Shown in pieces: positions 24,697 to 32,912 of a DNA stretch of 64,000 nt (position 1 is its first letter; every line of letters begins with the position of its first letter). The notes beneath the pieces were generated by a model. The model saw only the letters and a program-made list of their open reading frames with translations. It was not told where the DNA came from and searched no databases. The position numbers and the translations under genes were made by a program. Origin of the DNA: an uncultured Candidatus Saccharibacteria bacterium (lineage in GTDB: Bacteria; Patescibacteriota; Saccharimonadia; Saccharimonadales; Saccharimonadaceae); assembly GCA_946530965.1 (NCBI GenBank), contig CAMNAK010000001.1, positions 186,001 to 250,000 on the forward strand, written 5' to 3'.

Positions 24697-24834
24697 AGAC
24701 GCCTCCCTTCTTGGAAAAGAACGAATACTATTACCAATATTATAGCATAAAACGCCATAAAAAGCAATAGCGCTATATCTTGCTCATAAAAATTAGACAT
24801 TCTTCAGAAAAAGTGATAATATGGTATCAACCGT

Positions 24835-24909
24835 TGGGGATTCGCCAAGTGGTAAGGCATCGGGTTCTGGTCCCGACATTCGGGGGTTCGAATCCCTCAT
24901 CCCCAGCCA
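24835..24909 (+). tRNA. tRNA-Gln (anticodon CTG), CCA encoded
   Basis: Acceptor TGGGGAT (24835-24841) pairs with ATCCCCA (24899-24905); discriminator G 24906, CCA 24907-24909. Anticodon stem TCGGG/CCCGA encloses TTCTGGT, giving anticodon CTG for CAG codons. The T loop is GGGGG-TTCGAAT-CCCTC-like. A GATAAT box at 24815-24820 lies about 15 bases upstream. Confidence 0.97.
24892..24903 (+). repeat. tRNA-Gln 3' end segment, copy 1 of a 12-bp direct repeat
   Basis: ATCCCTCATCCC within the T arm and acceptor stem; the same 12 bases recur at 25037-25048. Confidence 0.7.
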
Positions 24910-24923
24910 TGAAGAATTAAAAC

Positions 24924-24946
24924 ATACCCGCAAGGGTATATTTTTT
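24924..24946 (+). terminator. terminator of tRNA-Gln
   Basis: ATACCC (24924-24929), GCAA loop, GGGTAT (24934-24939), A, six T. Flanking ATGAAGAAT / ATTCTTCAT can extend the stem. Confidence 0.85.
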
Positions 24947-25036
24947 ATTCTTCATATTTGAGAATGGGTTCGCCCCACTTTAGGGTTCGTCCAAAACCCG
25001 GTTCGAGCAAAACGAGAACGACGGCGTTTTGTTTAT

Positions 25037-25048
25037 ATCCCTCATCCC
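25037..25048 (+). repeat. copy 2 of the tRNA-Gln 3' end repeat (att-like)
   Basis: ATCCCTCATCCC repeats the 3' end of tRNA-Gln 145 bases downstream, directly before an AT-rich nuclease gene. Duplication of a tRNA 3' end is what site-specific integration leaves, but 12 bases is short and no integrase is visible. Confidence 0.45.
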
Positions 25049-25119
25049 AAAATATAAAAATAGATAAAACCAATCAAATAGACTAAAATAAATACAAGAT
25101 ACTAGAAAAAACACAAAAA

Positions 25120-26001
25120 ATGAAGAAAAGTGAAATACTAAAAGACTTATTAAATATACCACCAGAGATATGGATGGTATTAGCAATTCTGGCAGGAATA
25201 GCCCTAATACCAATAATTCTTAAAATCTCTACAATTATCTATATCAGAGCAAATAGAGAAAAACTCAGAAACTCCGAAAAACAAAAAGTAGCCTCAATTG
25301 AAAATGAGTCAGATTCGCTTGTTAATAAATATAAAAAATGCCTCGAAGTAATATCAGATCTAGAACTCAACCAGACAATAGATTGTTCGAGTGCAGTAGT
25401 AGCAAACATAAATAGAGACCCGATGTCCTATTTAGTTAAATACTCTAATGTAGACTACAGCCATAAAAGCTTAGACTATATGAAAGGACTTCTGGTTTTT
25501 TACAATTCGTATGCCGAATTTTATGACAAGCTTCAAAAACTGAACATAAGACTATTTAATAAAATACCAGTAATATTTAGACCATTCATAAAGCTAGATA
25601 AGATAGAAGAAGTAATATATGACTTCGACGATAACCTATATGAAATAGACTACCCTTATCTAAAGTTCTCGTATGTAAGTTCAGCTGGAAGATCAAAAAG
25701 AAACAGCGAAATCGAGCTAAACGAAGAACAGCTAGAAGCAATTATTGAAAACATTAAAGATAGAATTGGAAAAGAAGGGCATACAAAGCACCAAAGAAGC
25801 AGAATGACGAAGGAATTAAGGGAAGCCATCAAGAAACGCGATGGTTATACCTGTCAAATATGCGGTAATAGCATAGAAGAGGAACCGAATTTATTACTTG
25901 AAGTAGATCATATCGTTCCAGTCTCAAAAGGAGGCAAAACAGAACCAGATAATCTTCAGACACTTTGCTGGAAATGCAATAGAGAAAAAGGAGGAAAATG
26001 A
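25120..26001 (+). CDS. membrane-anchored HNH endonuclease
   Basis: 293 residues. One membrane helix at about 17-41 anchors a 190-residue helical region of unknown fold. The C-terminus is an HNH/McrA-type nuclease: RDGYTCQIC (C245, C248), VDHIVPVSKGG (D263, H264), NLQTLCWKC (C283, C286), where the four cysteines bind structural zinc. The gene is clearly more AT-rich than its surroundings. It follows tRNA-Gln and the att-like repeat and overlaps the DUF998 gene by four bases (ATGA). A membrane-bound DNA-degrading effector or competence nuclease is possible; a defence role is inference. Confidence 0.8.
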   Translation: MKKSEILKDLLNIPPEIWMVLAILAGIALIPIILKISTIIYIRANREKLRNSEKQKVASIENESDSLVNKYKKCLEVISDLELNQTIDCSSAVVANINRDPMSYLVKYSNVDYSHKSLDYMKGLLVFYNSYAEFYDKLQKLNIRLFNKIPVIFRPFIKLDKIEEVIYDFDDNLYEIDYPYLKFSYVSSAGRSKRNSEIELNEEQLEAIIENIKDRIGKEGHTKHQRSRMTKELREAIKKRDGYTCQICGNSIEEEPNLLLEVDHIVPVSKGGKTEPDNLQTLCWKCNREKGGK

Positions 26002-26630
26002 AAAATAAAAAACTAATCAATTGGCTATGCCTAACAGGAGTTCTAAGCGCTATCTTTTATCTACTTCACGACGTAATCGGTTCCGCAAATTACCCTGGTT
26101 ACGATTGGAAATCTCAAGCGGTAAGTGATCTAACGGCAACAGACGCGCCGTCATTTGTTATAGCTAGCGGCTATGTGACTGTCTACAAAATATTCAGCTG
26201 TATCGCTTCAGCGCTTTTATGCATCTTGGTTAAAAACGAAAAGAGTAAAGCCTTTAAATCCGGGATTTATTTATTCTCAATCATGAACTTCGTATCAGCG
26301 ATTGGTTATACATTGTTCCCGCTATCGAGTGCCGGATACGACGGTAGCACCCAATCATTTATACACGTCTATATACTCACAACTCTAGTTGTCCTATTAT
26401 CAATCGTCTCATTAATCCTTATAGCGATCGGGTCATTCAAGGGAAAGAATAAACATGTCATCCTAGGAATTTGCGCAATCGCGGCATTTATTCTAATGTT
26501 TGTAGGCGCAGCAGGAAGCGCAAATGTACCAAAAGAAATATTTGGGCTAGTCGAAAGATTTAGCACATACAGTGCAGTATTATTCACTGCAGCACTAAGC
26601 CTATACGGATTCAAGCAAAAATCTAATTAA
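25998..26630 (+). CDS. DUF998-family membrane protein
   Basis: 210 residues with six membrane helices. The N-terminal WLCLTGVLSAIFYLLHDVIG...YPGYDWKSQAVSDLTA is the conserved start of DUF998 proteins, whose function is unknown. It begins inside the stop of the HNH gene (ATGA overlap), with AAAGGAGG just upstream in that gene's tail, so the two are translationally coupled. The pairing of a membrane nuclease with a polytopic membrane protein is notable. Confidence 0.8.
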   Translation: MKNKKLINWLCLTGVLSAIFYLLHDVIGSANYPGYDWKSQAVSDLTATDAPSFVIASGYVTVYKIFSCIASALLCILVKNEKSKAFKSGIYLFSIMNFVSAIGYTLFPLSSAGYDGSTQSFIHVYILTTLVVLLSIVSLILIAIGSFKGKNKHVILGICAIAAFILMFVGAAGSANVPKEIFGLVERFSTYSAVLFTAALSLYGFKQKSN

Positions 26631-26634
26631 CAGC

Positions 26635-26664
26635 AAAAAGCCCCGCTACGGCAGGGCTCTTTTT
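26635..26664. terminator. bidirectional terminator
   Basis: AAAAAGCCC pairs with GGGCT-CTTTT across CGCTACGGCA; A-run before and T-run after. It serves the convergent DUF998 gene and the gene at 26663. Confidence 0.8.
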
Positions 26665-27340
26665 ATACGATTTCGAGACTCGGTTCGGCAAATTTCTGAA
26701 GATCCGGAAAATCCTTCTTTGCGCGGTCGTTAACCATCTTGATATAAAGCTCCACGCCTTCATCATAATTAAAACCGCTCGCTCTTGCGAACAGCGAAAG
26801 ATAATTGCTATTCGAAGCCAGATATTTTAGATCATCAACCTTAAGAATTAGCGGGCTATAATGACTTACCCTAATACTCGTGCCTTCATATTCTCCCGTG
26901 AGTGCAACGTAATCATCGCGAATATCCTGACGAATGAACTTGCCAGGCAAGAGAATGCCTTCCATGCCAAGAGTAGAATAAACATCCTCGTCAGGCGAGA
27001 AATAACCGACTATCGGACGATGCGTCGTAATAATCGGCTTCGAAAGAGCAGTCGGCAAGACTTTATTGATCTCCGAAATAGCGTAAGTCGCATTCTTTCT
27101 AAGCCCAACAAGATAATCATAGCGGGCCTTGTAAGATTTGCGGTAACCGCCTTCATCGACACGGCGAATATAACATTCAGCGCCCCTCAGAAGGCAAGTC
27201 CACTCTTCAAGAATCAGCTCAAGATTTTCTTTTCCGAGAAAAAGAAGTGAATTTCTATTCGGGATCAGGATACTGCGCCAAGTCGGCGGCATTACCTTTT
27301 TGCCATAAGCCTCAAAACCTTCATGCGTACTTCTAGACAT
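26663..27340 (-). CDS. hypothetical soluble protein
   Basis: 225 residues from the ATG at 27340, which has GAAGGGGGTG upstream; the reading frame extends 23 codons further without a better start. There is no signal or membrane helix and no recognised domain; several Arg/Tyr-rich helices lie in the first half. It is monocistronic between a divergent CYTH gene and a shared terminator. Function unknown. Confidence 0.6.
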   Translation of the reverse strand: MSRSTHEGFEAYGKKVMPPTWRSILIPNRNSLLFLGKENLELILEEWTCLLRGAECYIRRVDEGGYRKSYKARYDYLVGLRKNATYAISEINKVLPTALSKPIITTHRPIVGYFSPDEDVYSTLGMEGILLPGKFIRQDIRDDYVALTGEYEGTSIRVSHYSPLILKVDDLKYLASNSNYLSLFARASGFNYDEGVELYIKMVNDRAKKDFPDLQKFAEPSLEIV

Positions 27341-27453
27341 AGATACACCCCCTTCATAATGCAAGCCTAGATTAACGAAATAATAACTTATAAGTATTAT
27401 AATTATCAATAAGACAAACCAAAAACAAAAAAGAACTTAATCAGGAGAGAGAA

Positions 27454-27984
27454 ATGCTTAGAACAGAAGACATAGAACTAGAACGAACCTTTTTAGCAAA
27501 TCAAATTCCAAAAGAAATAGCAGGCTCGACCCCAGAAACCATCAAGGACATTTATATCCCAGTAAATGCTAAGCATCCACAAATTCGCATCCGTTCCCGT
27601 GGTGACAAAATGGAAATCACCAAAAAGTTACCACTCGTCGAAGGTGACGCTTCCGAACAAATCGAACGCACGATTCCTTTGTCTGATGCAGAATATGTAG
27701 CATTGTCTCAAATCGATGGTAAAGTTATAGAAAAAGATCGCTATAAAGTTGAAATCGACGGCCACCATGCCGAAGTAGACGTATTCAAGGGTGACCTCGA
27801 AGGTCTAGTTTTGATTGATTTCGAATTCCAGAGTCGCGAAGAAATGGAACAATTTACAATGCCAGCATGCGCCCTAGCAGACGTAACTCAGGCTGGTTTT
27901 ATTGCGGGCGGACTACTAGCCGGTAAGTCTATTGACGATATCCTCACTCAGCTTCAAGAATACGGCTATAAACTACTAGCCTAA
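27454..27984 (+). CDS. CYTH-domain triphosphatase-like protein
   Basis: 176 residues matching the triphosphate tunnel metalloenzyme plan: ELERTFL near the start (8-14, variant of ExExK), IRIRSRG (basic tunnel), MEITKKLP, ERTIPLSDAEY, KDRYKVEIDGHHAEVDVF and VLIDFEF with the metal-binding acids. CYTH enzymes hydrolyse inorganic triphosphate, thiamine triphosphate or related compounds. AGGAGAGA precedes the ATG. VTC domains share the tunnel fold, and one lies 4 kb away, so polyphosphate metabolism is a possible link. The stop overlaps that of the convergent CapA gene by four bases. Confidence 0.85.
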   Translation: MLRTEDIELERTFLANQIPKEIAGSTPETIKDIYIPVNAKHPQIRIRSRGDKMEITKKLPLVEGDASEQIERTIPLSDAEYVALSQIDGKVIEKDRYKVEIDGHHAEVDVFKGDLEGLVLIDFEFQSREEMEQFTMPACALADVTQAGFIAGGLLAGKSIDDILTQLQEYGYKLLA

Positions 27985-29105
27985 TTCTTCAAAACAATCT
28001 CGTCATCTTCTGTAATTGTAATGTTTGGCGACCAAGATTCTACTTGGTTTACAAGATTTTGACGCTCTTCGCCAGAAAGAATCCTGGTGTACATATTTTC
28101 CTGCCAACCAACAATAAAGTAATACTTCAATTCGCCTTCAGGGCTAAGCTTAAACTGAAATATAGCCGTCGGCTCGCTCATATCATTAAAGATATAATCG
28201 CCAAGGTTATAAATAATTGGCTTTCCATTGTAAAAATCTATACCTTGCAAAGTATGCGCATGGCCACCGACAATCATGTCAGCGCCAGCATCAATATATT
28301 CTTTTGCGGTATCAATCTGAACCTGTTCTAGGACATGCGAAGATTCAGTACCCCAGTGAATAATCGCTACGACTATATCACTATTCACCTTAGCAGCCTT
28401 AATTGCATCTACAAAATCCGCCGTATCATAACAGAGAAGAATGCCGCCGGAAGTATCGGTCGCTCCAGGCGTATCAATACCCCACTTTTCCGCACGAGAC
28501 GCATTCACGAAAGCAATCGTCTGACCGCTCGGCGCTTTGTAATAATAAGCCTTCTTTGCTTCTTCAAGGTTATGCCCGGCACCAATATGTGGCATATTGC
28601 GCTGCTCAAAAGCATCAAGCATATCGTTAAAGGCATCACCCTGAAAATCATAAACATGATTATTCGCAAGCGTAACCAAATCTACACCCATGTCATTATA
28701 AATACTTAGACGATCTGGATTTGCACGAAAAGTATAGGCCTTGCCCGGAATGGCCGAGCCGCGATTACTTACCGTAAACTCACTATTTGCGACCATCAAA
28801 TCGCTACTACGCATAATACCAAGCGCCTCGGCAGACAAAATCCCATCAACGCCTTGACCACGCGCATCATAAGCTGGCATTACCGACCAGTTGTCTGCTA
28901 GAGAAATATCCCCGACGATACTAACTGTAGTATCAGGCAGACGATCGGGCGCCGCCTCTTGCGAACTCTTATCTACCTTATTCTCGGAAACGTTTGGCTG
29001 CAAAAGAGTTTTGACAAAGTAAACGATAAAAATAGAACCAAGAAGAACGAAAAATATCGTCAGAGGTTTAGCAAGACTATAGCGATGCCAAAAAGAATGA
29101 ATCAT
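27981..29105 (-). CDS. CapA-family poly-gamma-glutamate-type surface protein
   Basis: 374 residues. A signal anchor lies at about 15-33, followed by a linker, then the CapA metallophosphoesterase-like domain: GDISLAD, NSEFTVS, LANNHVYDFQ, IHWGTE, GGHAHTLQG and NLGDYIFN. CapA proteins help make or export poly-gamma-glutamate capsules and related anionic polymers. No capB/capC-type ligase is adjacent, so the substrate is open. Its promoter is perfect consensus (TTGACA, 17, TATAAT) and ends nine bases before the ATG, giving almost no leader. Confidence 0.88.
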   Translation of the reverse strand: MIHSFWHRYSLAKPLTIFFVLLGSIFIVYFVKTLLQPNVSENKVDKSSQEAAPDRLPDTTVSIVGDISLADNWSVMPAYDARGQGVDGILSAEALGIMRSSDLMVANSEFTVSNRGSAIPGKAYTFRANPDRLSIYNDMGVDLVTLANNHVYDFQGDAFNDMLDAFEQRNMPHIGAGHNLEEAKKAYYYKAPSGQTIAFVNASRAEKWGIDTPGATDTSGGILLCYDTADFVDAIKAAKVNSDIVVAIIHWGTESSHVLEQVQIDTAKEYIDAGADMIVGGHAHTLQGIDFYNGKPIIYNLGDYIFNDMSEPTAIFQFKLSPEGELKYYFIVGWQENMYTRILSGEERQNLVNQVESWSPNITITEDDEIVLKN

Positions 29106-29114
29106 GCTTATATT

Positions 29115-29143
29115 ATTATAAAAATTCAGAAAAATACTGTCAA
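29115..29143 (-). promoter_or_regulatory. consensus promoter of the CapA gene
   Basis: On the minus strand TTGACA (29143-29138), 17 bases, TATAAT (29120-29115); the ATG at 29105 is nine bases farther on. Confidence 0.85.
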
Positions 29144-29151
29144 AATAAAGA

Positions 29152-29178
29152 AACCCGCACTGGATATGCGGGTTCTTT
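29152..29178 (-). terminator. terminator of the gene at 29206
   Basis: AACCCGCA (29152-29159) / TGCGGGTT (29167-29174), loop CTGGATA, followed on the minus strand by TCTTTATTTTG. Confidence 0.8.
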
Positions 29179-29205
29179 CGTGAGTATGTTTTGGTGTTTT
29201 TTGAA

Positions 29206-30072
29206 TTAGGATTTGCGAAGCTCTTCGAAAACGTTTTTCATCTCGTCGAGACCGTTATCGAAATTGACAACGCAATCCTTGCGACCAGTCGCTCTTACGG
29301 CCGCGAGCAGAGTTGCAACAGGGCGGATTTCACGCTTACGCAGATCAAAACGTCCGGTGCGATCATTCTTGCAGAGACCCTTGACCAAAATAGCTTCGGA
29401 ATCAATCATTGTGTCTGTTACGGTAGACATATCGAAATTCTCGGCATTGATCTCGCCGGTATCGAAGACCAGAAAAACGGGCTGACTCAGAGAAAGAATC
29501 TCCTTGTCGATGTCGCTGATCTTCTTGCCAATTTCCTCAGACTGAGCAACAAGCTCAGCAGAACGAGCCTTGAGAGCATCGTGAGCCTCGATAGCGTTTG
29601 TGAGATTCTTGTTAACCTCGTCAAGCGCCTTCTGAGCGGCAGTCTTCTTCTTTCTGAGCTCAGTGATGTACTTGGACTGTTCACCGAGCTTAGCGGAAAT
29701 CGGAGCAAGTTCGCCATGGATAGAGTCGAGCTGAGCGGAGAACTGACTGCGATAATACTCCTTCTTTTCAAGGGGAGTCATTGCGTCGAGCTTTTCCTGC
29801 TCAGCCTTCTTCTGTTCCTCGGCCTTCTTCTGCTGCTTTGCTGCGTTCTTCTGGCGAGTCTTAGCACGCTTCTTTGACTCTTTCTCATTGGCCTCGTCAA
29901 TGCCTCTGAGAGTCTCGAGTGCCTCGCGGCCTCTAGCCTCGTTACCGCCAAAACAGCTTGTGAGCTGCTTGAGCAGTTCTTCCTCGCTGCAGTTGAAATC
30001 TGCAAGGACGTTATTGAGTCCAGAGTTTCTCTTGATGTACATGTTCAAATCGTGAGTAGAAATAATTTTCAT
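29206..30072 (-). CDS. hypothetical coiled-coil protein
   Basis: 288 residues from the ATG at 30072, preceded by AGGAGGT; the frame runs 20 codons upstream without a ribosome site. Residues about 50-115 are an Lys/Gln/Ala/Glu-rich charged helix and 125-205 a heptad-type coiled coil. The last 80 residues form an alpha/beta-looking region (VFLVFDTGEINAENF, then VVNFDNGLDEM). No membrane segment. Family unknown; could be a scaffold. Richer in GC and CTC/CTG codons than its neighbours. Confidence 0.6.
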   Translation of the reverse strand: MKIISTHDLNMYIKRNSGLNNVLADFNCSEEELLKQLTSCFGGNEARGREALETLRGIDEANEKESKKRAKTRQKNAAKQQKKAEEQKKAEQEKLDAMTPLEKKEYYRSQFSAQLDSIHGELAPISAKLGEQSKYITELRKKKTAAQKALDEVNKNLTNAIEAHDALKARSAELVAQSEEIGKKISDIDKEILSLSQPVFLVFDTGEINAENFDMSTVTDTMIDSEAILVKGLCKNDRTGRFDLRKREIRPVATLLAAVRATGRKDCVVNFDNGLDEMKNVFEELRKS

Positions 30073-30176
30073 AGCAGTACCTCCTGTGCTATGGATAGGG
30101 TGGATAGACGGATAAAAATTACACCAAAACAATACTTTTAAAGAGCATTGCTATATTATACCTTATTTTGGCATAA

Positions 30177-30205
30177 TTGTCAAGGCAAAGCCCAAGTGGT
30201 AAAAT
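30177..30205 (+). promoter_or_regulatory. promoter of the ABC-F gene
   Basis: TTGTCA (30177-30182), 17 bases, TAAAAT (30200-30205) preceded by TGG. The ATG at 30213 follows after seven bases: leaderless. Confidence 0.75.
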
Positions 30206-30212
30206 AGTATCT

Positions 30213-31856
30213 ATGAAAGCCGAACATCTAAGCCTACATTTCGGAGCGCAACAAATCTACGACGATTGTGGATTTATTTTGGAGCCAAGAGATAAAGTTG
30301 GCATCGTAGGTGTAAATGGCGCCGGCAAATCTACCCTTTTTAAAGTATTGCTCGGCATCGAAAAGCTAGACGAAGGTACAATAGAGCTGCCAGAGCTAAG
30401 AATCGGTTTCTTACCCCAAGAAATCAAAATCGAAAAAGAGCACGAAGACATGACCGTCTGGGAATATGTCTCAAAAGCAAGGCCAATTGACGAGCTTCAA
30501 GAAAAGATCGGCAAAGAATACGAAAAGCTAGCTAAATATCCAGACAGTCAGAAGATCCTCGAGAGAATCAATCAGATTCAAGAAGATATAGACGCTTGCG
30601 ATATCGGTAATATGGACAACGAGCTCCTAAAAATCATGGAGCGCATGAACCTACAAGATCTTGTAGATAGACGCATGGTCGACCTTTCTGGTGGTCAAAA
30701 GTCCAAAGTCGCTTTCGCAAGAGTTCTATTCGAAAACGCAGGTCTACTACTTCTTGACGAGCCAACCAACCACCTTGATGCTGAGACCAAAAAGTTCGTT
30801 GCGAACTACCTTAGGAACTATCGCGGTATGGTACTCGTCATTTCGCACGACCAAGAATTTCTAGATATTGTCACCAACAAAACCCTATTCTTAAACAAAG
30901 TCACCCACAAAACCAAGGTATATCGCGGCAACTACACCTTCTTCCGCAAAGCCCGTGCTAACGAGCTATCCGAACAAGAGAAACGAATCTCCGAACAAGA
31001 GCGCGAAATCCGCCGCATGGAAGAGTTTATTATGCGCACAAAAGCCGCAAAGAGATCTAATACTGCCTTTATTAGGCAAGGGCAGATTCGCGAAAAACAG
31101 CTAGAGAAGAAGCTCGACAGCCTAGAAGTTCGCGAAGAAGTCTACCAAAAAGTAGAGATGAATATCAACCCAAGTAAGCAAAGCGGCAAAACTCCATTAG
31201 AGCTGCAAAACATCAGCTTCCATTATCCTGATGGCCCAATGCTCCACGATAAGCTATCGTTCTCGCTTACTCGCGGCGAAAAGTTCCTAATCGTCGGCGA
31301 AAACGGCGTTGGCAAATCTACGCTTCTAAAACTTATCATTGGCCAGCTCCAACCAGACAGCGGCTCGGTTATTATGAGCCAAAATACAACCGTCGCATAC
31401 TATGCCCAGGAGTTCGAGATCTTAAACGAAAATGAAACAATCCTAGACAACGTCAAATCTTATGATTTTACCGAATCCGAGACCCGTTCCATGCTCGCAA
31501 ACTTCCTATTCCATGACGAAGACGTCTTCAAGCAAGTTAAAGTTTTGTCTCCAGGCGAAAAGGCCAGAGTAGCGCTATGCAAAATTCTAATGAAAAAAGC
31601 AAACCTAATAATTCTCGACGAGCCAACCAACCACTTTGATCCAGAAACGCAGAAGATTATCGGCGAAAACTTCCACGACTATAACGGAACACTCGTCATG
31701 GTTAGCCACAACCCAAGCTTCGTAGAGCAAATCGGCATTACTCGCATGCTTGTTCTTCCGCCACGCGAAGCGCCTGAGCCAAGACTAGCGCTAATCAAGA
31801 ACTACTCAAGAGAATTACTAGATTATTATTACTATCTAAACTCGGATCTAATCTAA
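30213..31856 (+). CDS. ABC-F ribosome-associated ATPase
   Basis: 547 residues with two ATPase domains and no membrane part. Domain 1: GVNGAGKST (33-41), LSGGQKSK and LLLLDEPTNHLD. Domain 2: GENGVGKST, LSPGEKAR (a changed signature) and LIILDEPTNHFD. The charged linker between them contains the antenna-like helix pair (RTKAAKRSNTAFIRQGQ). ABC-F factors enter the ribosomal E site to rescue or gate translation, and some confer antibiotic resistance. It cannot be placed confidently in EttA, Uup or resistance classes. The start at 30213, not the upstream frame, is set by the promoter. Confidence 0.92.
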   Translation: MKAEHLSLHFGAQQIYDDCGFILEPRDKVGIVGVNGAGKSTLFKVLLGIEKLDEGTIELPELRIGFLPQEIKIEKEHEDMTVWEYVSKARPIDELQEKIGKEYEKLAKYPDSQKILERINQIQEDIDACDIGNMDNELLKIMERMNLQDLVDRRMVDLSGGQKSKVAFARVLFENAGLLLLDEPTNHLDAETKKFVANYLRNYRGMVLVISHDQEFLDIVTNKTLFLNKVTHKTKVYRGNYTFFRKARANELSEQEKRISEQEREIRRMEEFIMRTKAAKRSNTAFIRQGQIREKQLEKKLDSLEVREEVYQKVEMNINPSKQSGKTPLELQNISFHYPDGPMLHDKLSFSLTRGEKFLIVGENGVGKSTLLKLIIGQLQPDSGSVIMSQNTTVAYYAQEFEILNENETILDNVKSYDFTESETRSMLANFLFHDEDVFKQVKVLSPGEKARVALCKILMKKANLIILDEPTNHFDPETQKIIGENFHDYNGTLVMVSHNPSFVEQIGITRMLVLPPREAPEPRLALIKNYSRELLDYYYYLNSDLI

Positions 31857-31868
31857 CATTTTGCGACA

Positions 31869-31897
31869 TTAAAATAACTCATTCAGGATGATATAAT
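31869..31897 (+). promoter_or_regulatory. promoter of the small exporter-like gene
   Basis: TTAAAA (31869-31874), 17 bases, TATAAT (31892-31897), six bases before the ATG at 31904: leaderless. Confidence 0.65.
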
Positions 31898-31903
31898 ATA
31901 CTT

Positions 31904-32374
31904 ATGTTTTGGAAAATTTTACTTACTTTTCTAATCTCTATGGTACCAATCGTAGAGCTTCGTGGCGCAGTACCTATCGGTGTTGGCATGGGTGTAAATC
32001 CTTTTGTCGCACTCGCAGTTAGTATCGTAGGCAACATGCTTCCGGTTCCATTCATCTACTTTTTTGCCCGCAAATTCCTAACCTGGGGCAAAGACAAAAA
32101 GCTCATCGGCAAATTCTGTAAATGGGTCCTCAAAAAAGGCGAAAAAGGCGGCAAAAAGCTCACCGAAAAAGCCGGTCGCTCGACTTATGTCGCATTACTA
32201 CTATTTGTAGGCATTCCAGTCCCAGGCACTGGCGCTTGGACCGGAACCCTCGCAGCAAGCCTTCTAGATCTAGACTTCAAAAAGAGCTCAATCGCCGTAA
32301 TCTGCGGCGTTGTTCTAGCAGGCATAATCATGCTTTCACTCAGCATGCTTGGCCTAAAAGCACTTGGCGCCTAA
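31904..32374 (+). CDS. small multidrug-export-type membrane protein (COG2426-like)
   Basis: 156 residues with four membrane stretches and the conserved SMVPIVELRGAVPIG near the start and LLLFVGIPVPGTGAWTGTLAA in the third segment, the hallmarks of the putative small multidrug export family. It may be related to DedA-type transporters. The proposed drug role is only by family name. It is monocistronic and leaderless, immediately before the str operon promoter. Confidence 0.8.
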   Translation: MFWKILLTFLISMVPIVELRGAVPIGVGMGVNPFVALAVSIVGNMLPVPFIYFFARKFLTWGKDKKLIGKFCKWVLKKGEKGGKKLTEKAGRSTYVALLLFVGIPVPGTGAWTGTLAASLLDLDFKKSSIAVICGVVLAGIIMLSLSMLGLKALGA

Positions 32375-32380
32375 AAATAC

Positions 32381-32409
32381 TAGACAAAACAGATATAATT
32401 TGCTAGAAT
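32381..32409 (+). promoter_or_regulatory. promoter of the rpsL-rpsG operon
   Basis: TAGACA (32381-32386), 17 bases, TAGAAT (32404-32409) preceded by TGC. A leader of about 80 bases follows. Confidence 0.65.
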
Positions 32410-32426
32410 ACTAGTCAGAGTTTCGC

Positions 32427-32460
32427 AAACTTCGGTGGCAGATGCTGAGCCCTGAAGTTT
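32427..32460 (+). promoter_or_regulatory. leader hairpin of rpsL
   Basis: AAACTTCGG (32427-32435) pairs with CC-T-GAAGTTT (32451-32460), one bulged T; loop of 15 bases. It lies in the untranslated leader and may be a ribosomal-protein feedback site. Confidence 0.45.
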
Positions 32461-32496
32461 ATTTCAGCAAAATATTAATTAAGAAAAGGATTTTTT

Positions 32497-32910
32497 GTGC
32501 CAACAATCAATCAGTTAGTACGTAAACCACGTGCAAAGGCTGCAAAGAAAAGCAAGTCCCCAGCTCTTGGTTCCATCGTCAATACGCTTAAAACGCGTTA
32601 CTACAAGCAGGCCGCTCCTCTAAAGCGTGGTGTTTGTATCAAAGTTACAACTAAGACTCCAAAGAAACCTAACTCCGCTCTACGTAAGGTCGCTCGTGTC
32701 CGCCTAACCAACGGTCAGGAAGTTTGGGCTTACATTGGTGGTGAAGGTCACAACCTTCAGGAGCACGCAGTTGTTCTAGTTCGCGGTGGCCGCGTTCCAG
32801 ATCTTCCAGGTGTTCGCTATCACATCGTCCGTGGTACCCTCGATCTTCAGGGTGTTAATGGTCGCAAGCAGGGTCGTTCTAAGTACGGCGCAAAGAAGGA
32901 GGATAAGTAG
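32497..32910 (+). CDS. rpsL: 30S ribosomal protein uS12
   Basis: 137 residues against 124 in E. coli; the extra length is an internal insertion near 22-36 plus a C-terminal tail. Start is GTG, six bases after AAAAGGA. Decoding-centre loop KPNSALRKV is intact, but the other loop reads [13 protein letters not shown]: the lysine universal in most bacteria (E. coli K87/88) is proline (P101, codon 32797-32799). Changes at that lysine alter accuracy and streptomycin response. First gene of the short rpsL-rpsG unit. Confidence 0.97.
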   Translation: MPTINQLVRKPRAKAAKKSKSPALGSIVNTLKTRYYKQAAPLKRGVCIKVTTKTPKKPNSALRKVARVRLTNGQEVWAYIGGEGHNLQEHAVVLVRGGRVPDLPGVRYHIVRGTLDLQGVNGRKQGRSKYGAKKEDK

Positions 32911-32912
32911 TT

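Noticed and set aside
24956-25060. Possible degenerate second tRNA after tRNA-Gln (GGTTCG-like words)
   Set aside because: No cloverleaf can be drawn: only scattered GGTTCG words and a CAAAACG/CGTTTTG hairpin are present. The 12-bp repeat is reported instead.
25999-26001. TGA read as glycine (Gracilibacteria/Absconditabacteria code)
   Set aside because: TGA here ends the HNH gene exactly at the DUF998 start, and other genes (such as the one ending at 24124) also stop at TGA. Large conserved genes show no need for recoding.
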